Source: Anisodus tanguticus
Taxonomy: Eukaryota; Streptophyta; Magnoliopsida; Solanales; Solanaceae
Reading direction: 5' to 3'
Assembly: GCA_034509755.1 (NCBI GenBank)
Contig: CM067559.1
Location: forward strand, 38,708,032 to 38,772,031
DNA length: 64,000 nt
Of the stretch, positions 1-9,674 are shown in pieces. The stretch's first letter is position 1. The number at the start of each line of letters is the position of its first letter. A model generated the notes under the pieces. It saw only the letters and a list, made by a program, of their open reading frames with translations. It searched no databases and was not told where the DNA came from. Made by a program: the position numbers and the translations under genes.

Positions 1-455
1 CAGTGACTTATGAAGACGACATACATACTAGGGGGCTGCTAGATGGACAAAACCAGACGGCTGGTGCATGTAAATAGTTTCTTTTATATCCCCATGTAGA
101 AATGCATTTTTCACATCAAGATGATGAATCGGTCAATCCTTACCCATAACAATGCTCAGAACTGTGCGAATGGTAGTCAGTTTGACAACCGGACTGAATG
201 TCTCACCAGAATCAATGTCTTCCTGCTGTTTAGTACCATTAGCCAAAAGACTCGCCTTATATCTTTCTAAGTCATCACTGTCTTTGAATTTGTGATGAAA
301 AAGCCACATGCATCGGATCACATTTACCCCATCCGATCGAGGAACCAAATCCCAAGTGTGATGTTTCGTTAAAGCATTAAACTCCTCACACATGGTCGCA
401 TTCCAATTTGGGTCTAGTTTGGTTAATTTGGGCTTTTAAGAATTGGTAATATGGT
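1..455 (-). pseudogene. Copia reverse transcriptase, N-terminal fragment
   Basis: The minus-strand translation contains the copia RT hallmarks WNATMCEEFNAL, TWDLVPR, the RYKASLLA block and GETFSPVVKLTTIRTVLS. Beyond 133 the frame meets a TGA where copia RTs have Trp, then continues with DVKNAFLHGD and ETIYMHQP-type blocks towards position 1. The YVDD catalytic block would lie off the left edge. The stop makes this copy non-functional as read. Confidence 0.85.
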
Positions 456-1334
456 TTGTGTAGTTAGGTTAAATTGAACTTTGGGTCTAAAAATCCCGTA
501 TTGGGCACGGGTTTCCATATGGTGCGAGGGTGCTGGCTGGGCATGTTTGCTGGGTGTACGGTCGGGTATACTGGATGGGTTTGGAATCTAATGATGGGGA
601 AGGTTATCGGTCGGTTGACTGGGTACAGTGGCGGGTGTGGGTTGTGTGGTGTCGCCGATCTGGGTAGATCGTGACTGGCAGAGGTCGATGATATGGGGTA
701 TGGAGTCGCTGGTGGGGAGAGACCGATGTTCTGGTTTGGTGGTGGTACTATGGTGGTTTGATGTGGGTTTTTGGTGGCTAGTATGGTTGCGGGTGAGTAT
801 TGGGGATGCGATGGCGACACAAAGTTGGGGATCGTGATCGGAGATGGTGCTGAGATATTGGGTCGATTGCCGGTGGTAGTGGCATTCGGCGAAGATGGTG
901 ACGGAAAGTAGACGGGTGGCAGAGACGCAGAGTTGTGTTCTGGGGTGGCGACAATAGGTAGCGGAGATGGGTTGACGGTGGTGGACTGACACAGTTCACG
1001 AATGATGGTATGATCTTGGGCCCGGAGTAGAGAAGTGGGCCCCAAGAAATTGGGCATGGCATCTGTGGGCCGTCGGATGGGAACCCAGACTGCTGGGCCG
1101 TTGCTGGGCAGAAGGTTGGTGGGTCGAATGGCCTTGGCCCAATAATTGGTCGAGCTGCAGGGTTGCTGGGACTTGGGTCGCATCTTCTGGGCTAAGTCTG
1201 GTGGCCACAGCTGCTGGGCTCTATCTGGGGGTTGTTTCAGCACTACACCTCTGTCCAAAGTTATATCCGTGGTGGTTTCCGACCATGGTGGCTGCCGGAG
1301 ATCGGGTAGGAGAGAGAAAACAATAATGGGGGTT

Positions 1335-1625
1335 TTGGGATGTATACGAGGCGTATATGAGGTAGACACAGCCGTATACAAGGTGTATAATGTCTTAGGG
1401 AAACTATATACGAGTAGTATATAGTGGCAGCGATGGTATATCAGCCGTATACAGAGTGTATATCGGCGTGTATAGGTTGTATACAAGGGGTATACGACCT
1501 GTTGGAGAGATAGAAACGGAGGGAGGGTTTTATATCAACAGTATACCAGGGGCATACATGGCTGTTTAGCATAATTGGAGGGCTGGGCAGCTGTATATCA
1601 GCGTATATCGAAGGTATACGGTCGG
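1335..1625. repeat. GTATAC/TATAC-rich degenerate repeat in copia leader
   Basis: About 290 bp contain many copies of the palindromic hexamer GTATAC and close variants (GTATAT, TATAC), irregularly spaced 10-25 bp apart. The segment lies between the primer-binding site and the first long frame of the copia element. The period is not fixed, so it is not a simple microsatellite. Confidence 0.6.
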
Positions 1626-1703
1626 TTCGGCACCGGAAAATGAGGGGAATGGGCGGCGGAAATTAGGTTTTGGATTGGGAAGGATTGTTGGCTTCTGATA
1701 CCA

Positions 1704-1877
1704 TGTAGAATTGTATTAATCTCCCTCGGAGAGTCTTTCTCATTAATATAAATATATATAGTGTACAATGTGAAATCTCACTACAATCAGGATCCTATAT
1801 CTACCATAATTATACATCACTAAATATTACACAATATATGAGATATATTCTAATTATGGTGGTGGTATGACTGTACA
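1704..1877 (-). repeat. 5' LTR of the left-edge copia element
   Basis: On the minus strand the repeat runs from TGTACAGTC (1877) to TTCTACA (1704) and abuts the primer-binding site directly. At 174 bp it is short for a copia LTR. A minus-strand TATATATATTTATA stretch near 1750 could serve as a promoter. The 5' boundary is inferred from the TG dinucleotide and from its junction with CCoAOMT intron sequence at 1878; the partner LTR is outside the window, so the ends cannot be confirmed by comparison. Confidence 0.65.
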
Positions 1878-1899
1878 CGTTAATAAGAAATTTAATTAC

Positions 1900-2463
1900 C
1901 TTGCCATCATGGGGAATAGCCATGGCAGTAGCAAGCAGAGAGTAACCAGTAAATCTCCATGGTGTTCTTAGCATTAATGATTTTGAGAAGCATGCTCAAG
2001 AATTGCCCTTCATCAGCAGAGGTTGTCATGATGTTCCTGTTTTTGGCCAAAAAAAGTAACAGTTAATTCCAGCTAGAAAGTGACGATATTTAAATATTCA
2101 ACTTGCATGAACTAAAGTTTAAACAAATTGAAGTAGGAGAAAGTTACCAAGGGTGTTTTGCAGTAATCTCTCTTAACTCTTTCATGGCTTCAGGCTCTCT
2201 TGGATACACACTTGTTTCAAGAATGTACTATCAAAACATAAATCAAGCAATTTGTTTTAGTCAACACATCCATAAATTTGATGTGACATGGAACTTTTGA
2301 GACTTATAACCTGAAATAGGCTATATATATTTGTGCGATTATAAAATTATATCACTATAAATAAAATTGAAAGTTTGAAGTTTATCTGATAAAGGTAGTC
2401 GCTTTGCAAGAGACTCTTGCGTCCAACTTCTTGGTGCCTTCCATTTTCTCCATTGCTTGCCAT
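1900..2463 (-). pseudogene. CCoAOMT: Caffeoyl-CoA O-methyltransferase, 5' exons only (broken gene)
   Basis: Three minus-strand exons encode the N-terminus of a caffeoyl-CoA 3-O-methyltransferase, the lignin-pathway enzyme that methylates caffeoyl-CoA using S-adenosylmethionine. Exon 1 (2463-2386) starts ATG and reads MASNGENGRHQEVG then LLQSDYLYQ. Exon 2 (2227-2148) reads YILETSVYPREPEAMKELRE. Exon 3 (2036-1900) reads MTTSADEGQFLSML, INAKNTMEI and ends AMAIPHDGK. Exon phases join correctly. Three defects are visible: the exon 1 donor is AT instead of GT (2385-2384); exon 3 lacks 8 nt near 1950, destroying the frame after NTMEI where the family has GVYTGYS of the SAM site; and 22 bp after exon 3 the intron is cut by the copia LTR. 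The remaining exons would lie left of the window or are lost. Identification is secure; that the gene is dead is strongly supported. Confidence 0.9.
2277..2385. repeat. Stowaway-type MITE remnant in CCoAOMT intron 1
   Basis: This segment resembles the interior of the Stowaway-like copy at 5242-5464: GACTTATAACCTGAAATAGG, then ATATTTGTGCGATTATA and AAAGTTTGAAG. It fills most of intron 1 and reaches the exon 1 boundary, where the donor dinucleotide is lost. Its terminal repeats are not preserved. Confidence 0.5.
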
Positions 2464-2559
2464 TTGCTCCTTGTCAATTGTATTAACTATGTAATTTGTT
2501 ATCTGAAGTAAATAAGTCTAAGGTAACAACCTGTTTTTTCGAGAAATGAAAATGGCTTA

Positions 2560-3250
2560 TTAATAGGCCAAAGGTACAAATATATTCCTCAATTTTGCGA
2601 TTTAGAACAGATATATCCCTCGTTAAAAAATTGGTAGATATATATCCCCGCCGTTACAAAATCGTGCAAATATACCCCCACCGTTACAAAATGGTACAAA
2701 TATACCCTTTCGCTGATGGATTTTTTAAAAAATCATTTAGCTTATTTTTTAATTTAAAAAGGTGTCTCGTTGCTTTAAAAAAAAGTCTACCCCTTTTTTA
2801 GTAGACATATTTTTCTAAAGGCACATGATAATTTTTTTCTGGTAGATCGGGTCTGGTTTGTTTTAAAAAATATATACGTGACTTTAAGAAAAATAAGTCT
2901 ACCTATTTTTTTAAACGAAACAGACTCGACCCACTAGGAAAAAAAATTATCATATGGCTTTAGAAAAATAAGTCTACCTATTTTTTTAAACGAAACAGAC
3001 TCGACCCACTAGGAAAAAAAATTATCATATGGCTTTAGAAAAATATGCCTACTCAAAAAAGTGGGTAGACTTTTTTAAAGCTCCGTGACATTTTTTTAAT
3101 TAAAAAATAAGCTAAATGATTTTTAAAAATAAGTCATCAGCAAAAATGATATATTTACACTATTTTGTACCGACAGAATTATATATCCACCACTTTTTAA
3201 TAAAGAATATATTTATTCTAAATCGTAAAATTGTGGGCCTTTTGTCTTGT
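2560..3250. mobile_element. Fold-back MITE with long inverted repeats
   Basis: The left arm (about 2563-2720) contains GGCCAAAGGTAC, TTTTGCGATTTAGAA and TACAAAATGGTAC. The right arm (about 3120-3245) is its inverted relative: TATTTTGTACCGAC, TTCTAAATCGTAAAA and GGGCCTTTTGTC. The arms hold AT-rich interior sequence including a tandem duplication. No transposase is present. The superfamily is not determined because exact ends and target duplication are unclear. Confidence 0.65.
2893..3045. repeat. About 72-bp tandem duplication
   Basis: Two adjacent, nearly identical units contain ACGAAACAGACTCGACCCAC then TAGGAAAAAAAATTATCATA. They lie inside the fold-back MITE; a third, diverged inverted relative (GGTAGATCGGGTCTGG) lies at 2841-2856. 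Confidence 0.75.
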
Positions 3251-3482
3251 TAATATATAGAGAACGGAAGAGCTAGAGCTTTGACTTATATGGCACATAC
3301 GAATACAAAATTGACAATTCAATTTCAAGGAAAGACTTAAAATTTTGAGCCTTTTCTTTTTGGAAGGGGGGAATTGGGGAGGGGTGGCATTCATGCCCCT
3401 CTCTTCATTCCATCTTGGACAGCAAATATTTTAAATACTTTTTTTATACAAAGTGCCTCTCACTTGTTTTAATAACCATGCA

Positions 3483-4290
3483 TAGAGATGGCAGTGGATC
3501 CTGGACCCGATCCGGATCCGGTGGATCTAGATCCGTTTTATAGGATATGGATCTTCAAAATTTGGACCCGACGGATCCGGATCGGACCCGGATCCGTTTC
3601 TGACGGATCGGATCTGGATCTTGTATTTGAGATCCGTATCCGGTCCAGATCCGACCCGTGGATCCATTTTTTATTAAATATATTCATAACCTAGAATGTA
3701 ATTTTATAAGTATTTTCTTAAAATTGCTAAGCACATCCTTGCAAGTTTAATTTATCCTTGCGTTAACTCAAAAACCAAAAAATAAAGAGGTAACTTCGAT
3801 AATAAAATCAATGTTATATTAGTGAATGACTAAATCTCCATAGACAAGTAGTTAAAATTATATTCACTTCATTTGTGAAGATTCCAAGCACATGCAAGTT
3901 CAGTATTGTGGAAATACTAGTCAGCATTTTCCACAACTATTGTCATTATCCAACATTTTTAATTAATAGCTCACAATCAAAACGAGACAACGAACAAAAT
4001 ATCTCATATGAACATTTCAAAATTGAAACACAATAAATTGTTAGCAAGTAAAAATCGTTTGTCAGTTCAAAAGAAAATTCTTAGCAAGGTTACATTCTTA
4101 GCAAGGCAATTTATTTTACATGTGGATCCAGATCCGATCCGTGGACCCGGTGGAACCGATGGATCCGGATTTGGATCTGATTTTTATGAACCCGATGGAT
4201 CTGGATCCGGATTTGGATTCAGGTATGAAAAACGGATCTGGATCTGGATCTAGTAGGATCCGATCCAGATCCTATCCATTGCCATCCCTA
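3483..4290. mobile_element. hAT-type non-autonomous element, GATCCG-rich, copy 1
   Basis: The element starts TAGAGATGGCAGTGGAT and ends ATCCATTGCCATCCCTA, giving terminal inverted repeats of about 17 bp. It is flanked by a perfect 8-bp target duplication ACCATGCA (3475-3482 and 4291-4298), as expected for hAT transposons. Both subterminal 150-170 bp are packed with GGATCC/GATCCG/GGATCTGGATCC motifs in both orientations, and the core is AT-rich. No transposase frame is present; the short open frames here are products of the repeats. A second copy lies at 20874-21660. Confidence 0.9.
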
Positions 4291-4298
4291 ACCATGCA

Positions 4299-4655
4299 TG
4301 ATGTACACAATTCCCACCGACACGTGCTTTTTATTCAAACAGACAAAAATAGCATTCCGATGAGTATGGATAAACAATGTTTGGAAATACTGGCCAGGAA
4401 AGAATATGCACGAAGAAACGATCACAAGTGTGAGCCTCCCCAAGGAGTTCCCACGTGTAGGTTTATACTACGTTGTTCGAACACCCTAAATATATTATCG
4501 CACTCGTATTAGGTCTTTCAAAAATATACTATTTTGAAGGAGTCAAAATGCACCTGTATGACATTTTTAAATGTTTGAACAACATAGGGTTTATACAAAC
4601 TCAGTAAGGATCTATTGAGCAAATATTTGTTACCCTATTCATGAATGAGCTAACC
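4299..4655. other. Non-coding stretch
   Basis: AT-rich sequence without a supported gene or recognisable transposon ends. A short open frame on the plus strand continues out of the hAT element and has no family resemblance. Confidence 0.6.
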
Positions 4656-4659
4656 ATAA

Positions 4660-5010
4660 GTATATAGGATGAGGTTGAGTGATATATGCTAATTGCAAAT
4701 GATATTGTATTGATGAAACTAGTGAGAGAATTAACTAAAGTCAGACTTGCGGTGAAACACATTAAAGAGTAATAAGGGTTTTAGGATAATTAAGTATAAG
4801 TGAGATATGGGATATATGCACCACAAGTTTAGCCTCCAAAAGAAGAAGATGAAATGATGCTCAATAATATTATGGTGCCTAAATGTATATCTAAGTTTAA
4901 TCTTCAACGAGATTTGCATGATAGGTGAAGATTTAGCACATAAAATTAAAATAAGATGGTTGAAATAGAAGAGCGCCGCGAGCTAGAGTGCTATATAACA
5001 TGAAGATAGT
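4660..5010 (+). pseudogene. LINE reverse transcriptase remnant
   Basis: Plus-strand conceptual translation shows a decayed RT of the same non-LTR family as the LINE at 32006-34837. Visible are MLIANDIVLM (the family catalytic block FADD, here with the first Asp changed to Asn), then EDLAHKIKIRWLK, stop, and CVLYN-type sequence matching the conserved block after the RT palm. Several stops and frameshifts are present. Only about 350 bp survive, and target duplications were not found. Confidence 0.7.
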
Positions 5011-5241
5011 TAATAAAGTTAATGCAAGTTCTACAGAATTGCTGGATGTAATAACACCGAGCGGTTATTCTAGATGCTCAATTATGTATTTCAGTCCAAG
5101 AGGAGAAAGACATTCCCTCCTATCTACTTGTTGCACCTCTCTCATGCAAGCAATAGCTAGATCAAGGGAAAGGTTAGAGTCTTACCTTCCTTTCTCATGA
5201 ACAGAAACCAGTACGTGTGCACAAACTCTGTAACTACTATA

Positions 5242-5464
5242 TACTCTGTGTCAATTTATGTGATGTACTTTCATTTGACACACTTTAAGAAATAAAGAAA
5301 GATTTTTGAATCTTATAGTCTAAAATAAGCCAAACATATTTGTGTGTTTATATATCATTTCGTTTTACGTAAAAAGTAAAGTTTGAAGTTAAATTATTTG
5401 TTAAATAATTAAATATGTCTTTTTTTTTTGGACGGACTTCATTCTTTTTGGGACAGATGGAGTA
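5242..5464. mobile_element. Stowaway-type MITE
   Basis: The ends are TACTCTGTGTCAATTTATGT and, inverted, TTTTTGGGACAGATGGAGTA, the pattern of the abundant Solanaceae family with CTCCGTCCCAATTTATGTG ends. Flanking TA dinucleotides fit Tc1/mariner-type insertion. No coding capacity. Confidence 0.75.
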
Positions 5465-5795
5465 TATATAAAAATTATCTCACCTTCCGTTTCCTTGCAA
5501 CAGAAACTCGGTTCCTTGCAAAGAGGTATGCAGCTCGGTATTGTTGTTTTAGTGTTTTACTGGTGGCTGAAGTTACCGACTAATTTGGGTTCCACATTTG
5601 AAGATACTATGAGTAGATAATAGCAGAAGCTTCAATGAAATGATTAGTACAGAAATGGAGAGAGCACAACGGAACAAAGGATTAACATCTTGAGATAAGG
5701 TTGATTCATAAACTAACCATTGTCTATGAAGAACCAAAAGACACATTCAAATTTTTATTCATCCATAACTTTTCACTTCGGGAATGAAAAATAGA
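5465..5795. other. Non-coding stretch between MITEs
   Basis: No gene, RNA or transposon signature recognised. Confidence 0.5.
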
Positions 5796-6030
5796 TTATC
5801 TTTGTCTCAAAAAGAATGATTCACTTCAATTTTTAGTTCGTTAAAAAAAGAATTACATATTTTTTTATTTTGGAATAATTTAACTTTAAACTTTACTTTT
5901 TATCCAAAATAAGATAATTTATAATTATACAAATATTTTTGACTTATTAAATCATACGATTCAAAAGTTTCCTTTATTTCTTAAAGTGTGTCAAATGAAA
6001 GTACAGCACATAAATTAATACGGAGGGAGC
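5796..6030. mobile_element. Stowaway-type MITE (opposite orientation)
   Basis: It begins TTGTCTCAAAAAGAATGA and ends CATAAATTAATACGGAGGGA, an inverted relative of the copy at 5242-5464, including the shared block AAAGTGTGTCAAATGAAAGT. Confidence 0.7.
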
Positions 6031-6265
6031 AGAAACTGCGCGCAGATCCTACCTAGGAAAGACAAGACAGTGAAACCACTTAACAGGGAAGAAAATGGGA
6101 AAAAGACAAAATCTGGAGACAAACCAAGGCATGAAGACAGAAGATGCAACTTGGAGCAGAACTGTAGATAACTTGGAAACTTAACGTCCAGACAAAACAA
6201 CATGGACTTGTCTTTTAGGAAAAGAAAAAGACCAACAATTTCCTATTTGCAAAAAGAATGAAAAA

Positions 6266-6575
6266 TGTTAGAGTCCCGTCGCATATGGAATGGGAACATG
6301 GACTATGGATTTGGACAATCCTCATCCCAAAAGGTCCAAGATCCATTCTTTACATGGTATCAGAGTTAGACTCATTCCAATTCTTTGTTCACCGATCTTG
6401 GGCCCCCAAATTATAGTATCCACGCTCCAGTTAACAAGGTCTGGACGTGCGGGGAGGAGTCTTAAGAGTCTCACATCGGATATGGAACGTGAATATGAAC
6501 TCCTTATATGGACTTGGACAATACTCACTTTACAAACTAGCTTTTGAGATTGAGTTAAGTCCAAAATTCATAAAA
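6266..6575 (+). mobile_element. TRIM (terminal-repeat retrotransposon in miniature)
   Basis: The left terminal repeat (6266-6354) starts TGTTAGAGTCCCGTCGC and ends TTTACA. It is followed at once by a primer-binding site TGGTATCAGAGTTAGAC (6355), a roughly 90-bp non-coding interior, a polypurine tract GCGGGGAGGAG (6449-6459) and the right repeat from 6460 (CTTAAGAGTCTCACATCGG). Both repeats share CTTGGACAATnCTCA and AGTCCAA blocks. Everything needed in cis for retrotransposition is present and no protein is encoded, which defines a TRIM. Confidence 0.8.
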
Positions 6576-7600
6576 CGTATAGACCTAAATATCACGATTC
6601 TGAAGCTCACACCACTCCCAGTTCTAGGACATACAAACCATAATGCATATGCTATAGGAAATTAGCATTTACTTTTCACCTAATGGTTAAACAGAAAACC
6701 CCATGTTAAAGCAAATTCAATGGTTTCCACTGTCTGAAAGTGTTCACGAGTATAAAACCCAAAATTAAGTGTAACAACTTCTTCCAATCTGACAGTTTTC
6801 TTCCAATCTGGTGGCACTCAAAAATTTTGATTTTTATATCCAAGAACTAACAGTTTTGATCTAGCGGAATACTCTCAGATACAAACGTTGCAGGAGACAG
6901 TGGACTGGCAGAGATAATTTTTCGTAGTTCATGTATATCATGAAAAGTCAAAAACAAGAATTCTCAATTTTTAAATGGTTACATGGAAGTGTGCCGTGAG
7001 GATATTGAACATCAAACGGAGATATTTTCTCACATTGAAGAGAGAAATTAGTATGATAATGATGGATAATTTTGTATCCTTTTCTGGTGAGAAAGATTAA
7101 TTTTTCTCTTAACTCATATACTTTTATCATTTGTGAGTTTGGAAGTACATGATAGTCTATTTGTGATTCTTTTTCAATAACATAGTCTTAAAATTGACTC
7201 AAAATATTCTTTCACTACTCTACATTCTGAAAATTTTCCTTAAATATTTTGTTGGATTGATTGTCCTTTAGCTAACATGTGTGATTTCTTCGGTTCTTAT
7301 TTACAAACGCTCTCAGTTGACTCAAAATGTTTTCACCATTTGGTTCTTATGCTTTATGTGGTTAGCAACTCTTTAAGAGGTTTGATATGTCTAATAGTTA
7401 TTTTTCTCAAACTAGAGCGAAATATTGATTTTCTTTAAAGGTATTTTTTTTACATGATTCTTGAATACTTATGAATTATGGTTCTCAGTTAAGTTGTATT
7501 GATCACTAGATTAGGTAGGTCTATTATGTGCTAATTGTTATATCTATGTAATATGTTGAGATTTGATTAGTTGATACTTTTGATGATGACAAAAGTATAT
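6576..7600. other. Non-coding stretch
   Basis: About 1 kb of AT-rich sequence. Short open frames show no family resemblance, codon bias or splice structure. No RNA gene seen. Confidence 0.6.
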
Positions 7601-7604
7601 TTTC

Positions 7605-8040
7605 TATTGGGAAAAAGCTCAAATATGTCATTGAATTATCAAAAATAGCTCACACTCGTTAATAGTTTGGCTCATTTATGACATTGTCGTTACCAAAATG
7701 ACTCATTTATGACATTGTCATTACCAAAATGGCTCATTTATGCCATTGTCTTTAACAAAATGACTTATCTATGCCATTTTCATTAACGCGAACGTTAATG
7801 AAAAATGATATTGTAAAACCTGCGTTAAGTCCAAAACATAACGATCCTCGTTTATTCTTCATCAAAACCGAAGCCAAAACATAACATTAAAGGAATTTTA
7901 GGTCCAATAGGTGGAAAGAGGGGGAACTTTGATGACATTTTTTATAACAATACGACGGAGGAGGATATTTTTGTACCAAATTGAATAAGTTAGGGTTAAT
8001 TTTGGCAAAGGAAAAAAAAGATGGGTTAATTTTCTCCTTC
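7605..8040. repeat. Dispersed repeat with internal short tandem units
   Basis: Units of about 38 bp containing GACATTGTCATTACCAAAAT and ATGGCTCATTTATG recur three to four times (7668-7785). They are followed by TTAACGCGAACGTTAA, a short palindrome. The phrase AAAAGCTCAAATATGTCATT is typical of a common Solanaceae non-coding repeat; the class is not certain. Confidence 0.5.
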
Positions 8041-8105
8041 TATATATATCCAAACTCTTGATTTTGCTTGTCTAGTCAGGTAAATTTCTTTTGATTTTTT
8101 TTCCT

Positions 8106-8109
8106 TATT

Positions 8110-8189
<80 letters not shown>
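8106..8189. repeat. (TTA)n-(AT)n microsatellite
   Basis: A TTA run passes directly into about 32 uninterrupted AT dinucleotides. Length is likely unstable. Confidence 0.95.
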
Positions 8190-8190
<1 letters not shown>

Positions 8191-8510
8191 TGTTTTCGAG
8201 AAAGAAAAAGAAAACCCTAGATTCGTTGTCTATTACTGTTTTCTTTGATGAATCCGGAATTAGTTCCTGATGTTGCTTTTTACTGAAGAGAAGTGAATTA
8301 AAGAAGAATAATTAGCTCATTACTGGAGTTTTGTTGCTTGAATATACTACTTGATTGAAAATTGCATCAGTTTATAGGGTTCACGTCTTTTTATTAGCTT
8401 ACTATTACTTTTTTTAATCAAATTCTGAGTCGTTTCGCATCGACTCTCCGATAGAAAATCCGCAAACAAACTGAAGATAAAAGTATACTTTTTGGGATCT
8501 AACAAATAGA

Positions 8511-8665
8511 TGTATTAAGAGTCCCACATCGGATATGGAATGAGAACATGAACTCCTTATATGGACTTGAACAGTCTGGGCGTGCGAGGAGTGTTAAGAG
8601 TCTCACATCATTAATGGAATGGAAACATGAATTCTTTATATGAATTCACCTTACAAGCTAGCTTT
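8511..8665 (+). mobile_element. TRIM remnant, internally deleted
   Basis: Two shortened terminal repeats of the same family as 6266-6575 (TATTAAGAGTCCCACATCGG and TGTTAAGAGTCTCACATC) flank only the last 17 bp of the interior, which includes the polypurine end GCGAGGAG. The primer-binding site is gone. Confidence 0.75.
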
Positions 8666-9674
8666 GATAAATATCTCTACCTAAAACACTGAAATAATTT
8701 GATAAATGTATTAGAATTTGACTACAAATCATGACAAGACACGTTTTGTCCATCAATTTGAAATCCTAGCAATTCATTGAGATTATGGTATGTGATGCTA
8801 TCATCATTTTTCTAACGGAATTAAAACCTAAATGGTGGCACTGACTGATTTTATTTGTGTAAATCATCCAAATCTTTGGGTCCAGTGGTATCTAGTTCAA
8901 ATAGAAGAATCGCATACCTAGTGTAAATATAGAAGGCTTTGGAGGTGAACCCAGATTTACGCCAGATTAAATGTTACTGAACATCAAAAACAAGATATTA
9001 CTATCATATACCACTTAATGACTGGAATCTGGAAGCTGATGGATTATAAATTTTCTGGTTTTATGCTGCTCATATGCATTGTTGCATATGGTAATGGTTT
9101 TTGAGAACACCTCAATACAGTTACAGAAAAAAGGAACGGTTTTTGAGAACATAGCAGAGGAATTCAAATTAGGACAAATCTTTCTCTTTATTAGCATAAG
9201 TCTCGTTGAATCAGTCTTTTTCGCCACATAGGAGCTTTGGGAATTGAACCCAAGACAGACCCTTGCCATCCTGTACACCCCTGTTTTCTGGTAGCCTGGT
9301 ACTAAAACACAAATGCTGCACAATAGTCCAATAGATGCTAGTGTCCTCAACTTTATTTAAGATACTTCTTCAAAACAACAGATTTGAATAAAGCAAATAA
9401 ACTTGTCAACTAACGCCATTTCGAGGACAAGATCAAACAATCCAAGCAAAAGATTAAGAGGATCTCTTTGTGGGTCAGTTTTCGCAAAGCAGCGTTAATC
9501 AAAATAAGGCTATAATATTTCGAATTTCATCTCAGCTTCTTCTACCGTAAATGAAAATAGTTCTCATTCGGAAGGACTGAATCCAAACATTTCAAATTAT
9601 CATCCCACATCCTAGCAATCTAGCATCGCCAACAGGGAAACAAAAAAAGTAGGCTATCTTGGAGATGGATGAGA
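8666..9674. other. Non-coding stretch, includes 3' flank of the RRM-like gene
   Basis: No further gene recognised. The part near 9400-9674 probably contains the 3'UTR of the minus-strand gene that stops at 9675. A tRNA-like phrase GGGAATTGAACCCAAGACAG at about 9240 may be a degraded SINE head. Confidence 0.5.

Larger units (their letters stand above)
1..1703 (-). mobile_element. Truncated Ty1-copia retrotransposon, internal region (runs off left edge)
   Basis: Read on the minus strand, this begins at a primer-binding site (1703-1690, TGGTATCAGAAGCC, matching the 3' end of initiator-Met tRNA). It continues through a leader and a long Pro/Ser/Thr-rich frame (1486-464) and reaches the copia reverse transcriptase start. 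The Pro-rich frame ends like the integrase-RT linker of copia polyproteins. No gag, protease or integrase core is recognisable between the primer site and the RT, so this is probably an internally deleted, non-autonomous copy. The element has no right to be called intact: the RT frame carries a stop, and the 3' half lies outside the window. Confidence 0.8.

Noticed and set aside
464..1486. 340-aa minus-strand frame as a host Pro-rich (extensin-like) gene
   Set aside because: It lies between a copia primer-binding site and copia RT, and its C-terminus matches the linker before RT; the repeats of extensins are absent.
3488..4253. Frames rich in Asp/Pro/Gly (DPDPVD, GSGSG) as repetitive proteins
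   Set aside because: They are translations of the GATCCG/GGATCT subterminal arrays of a hAT element, present equally in the second copy.
8106..8189. AT run as a replication origin or matrix-attachment site
   Set aside because: It is a simple dinucleotide microsatellite with no other supporting feature.
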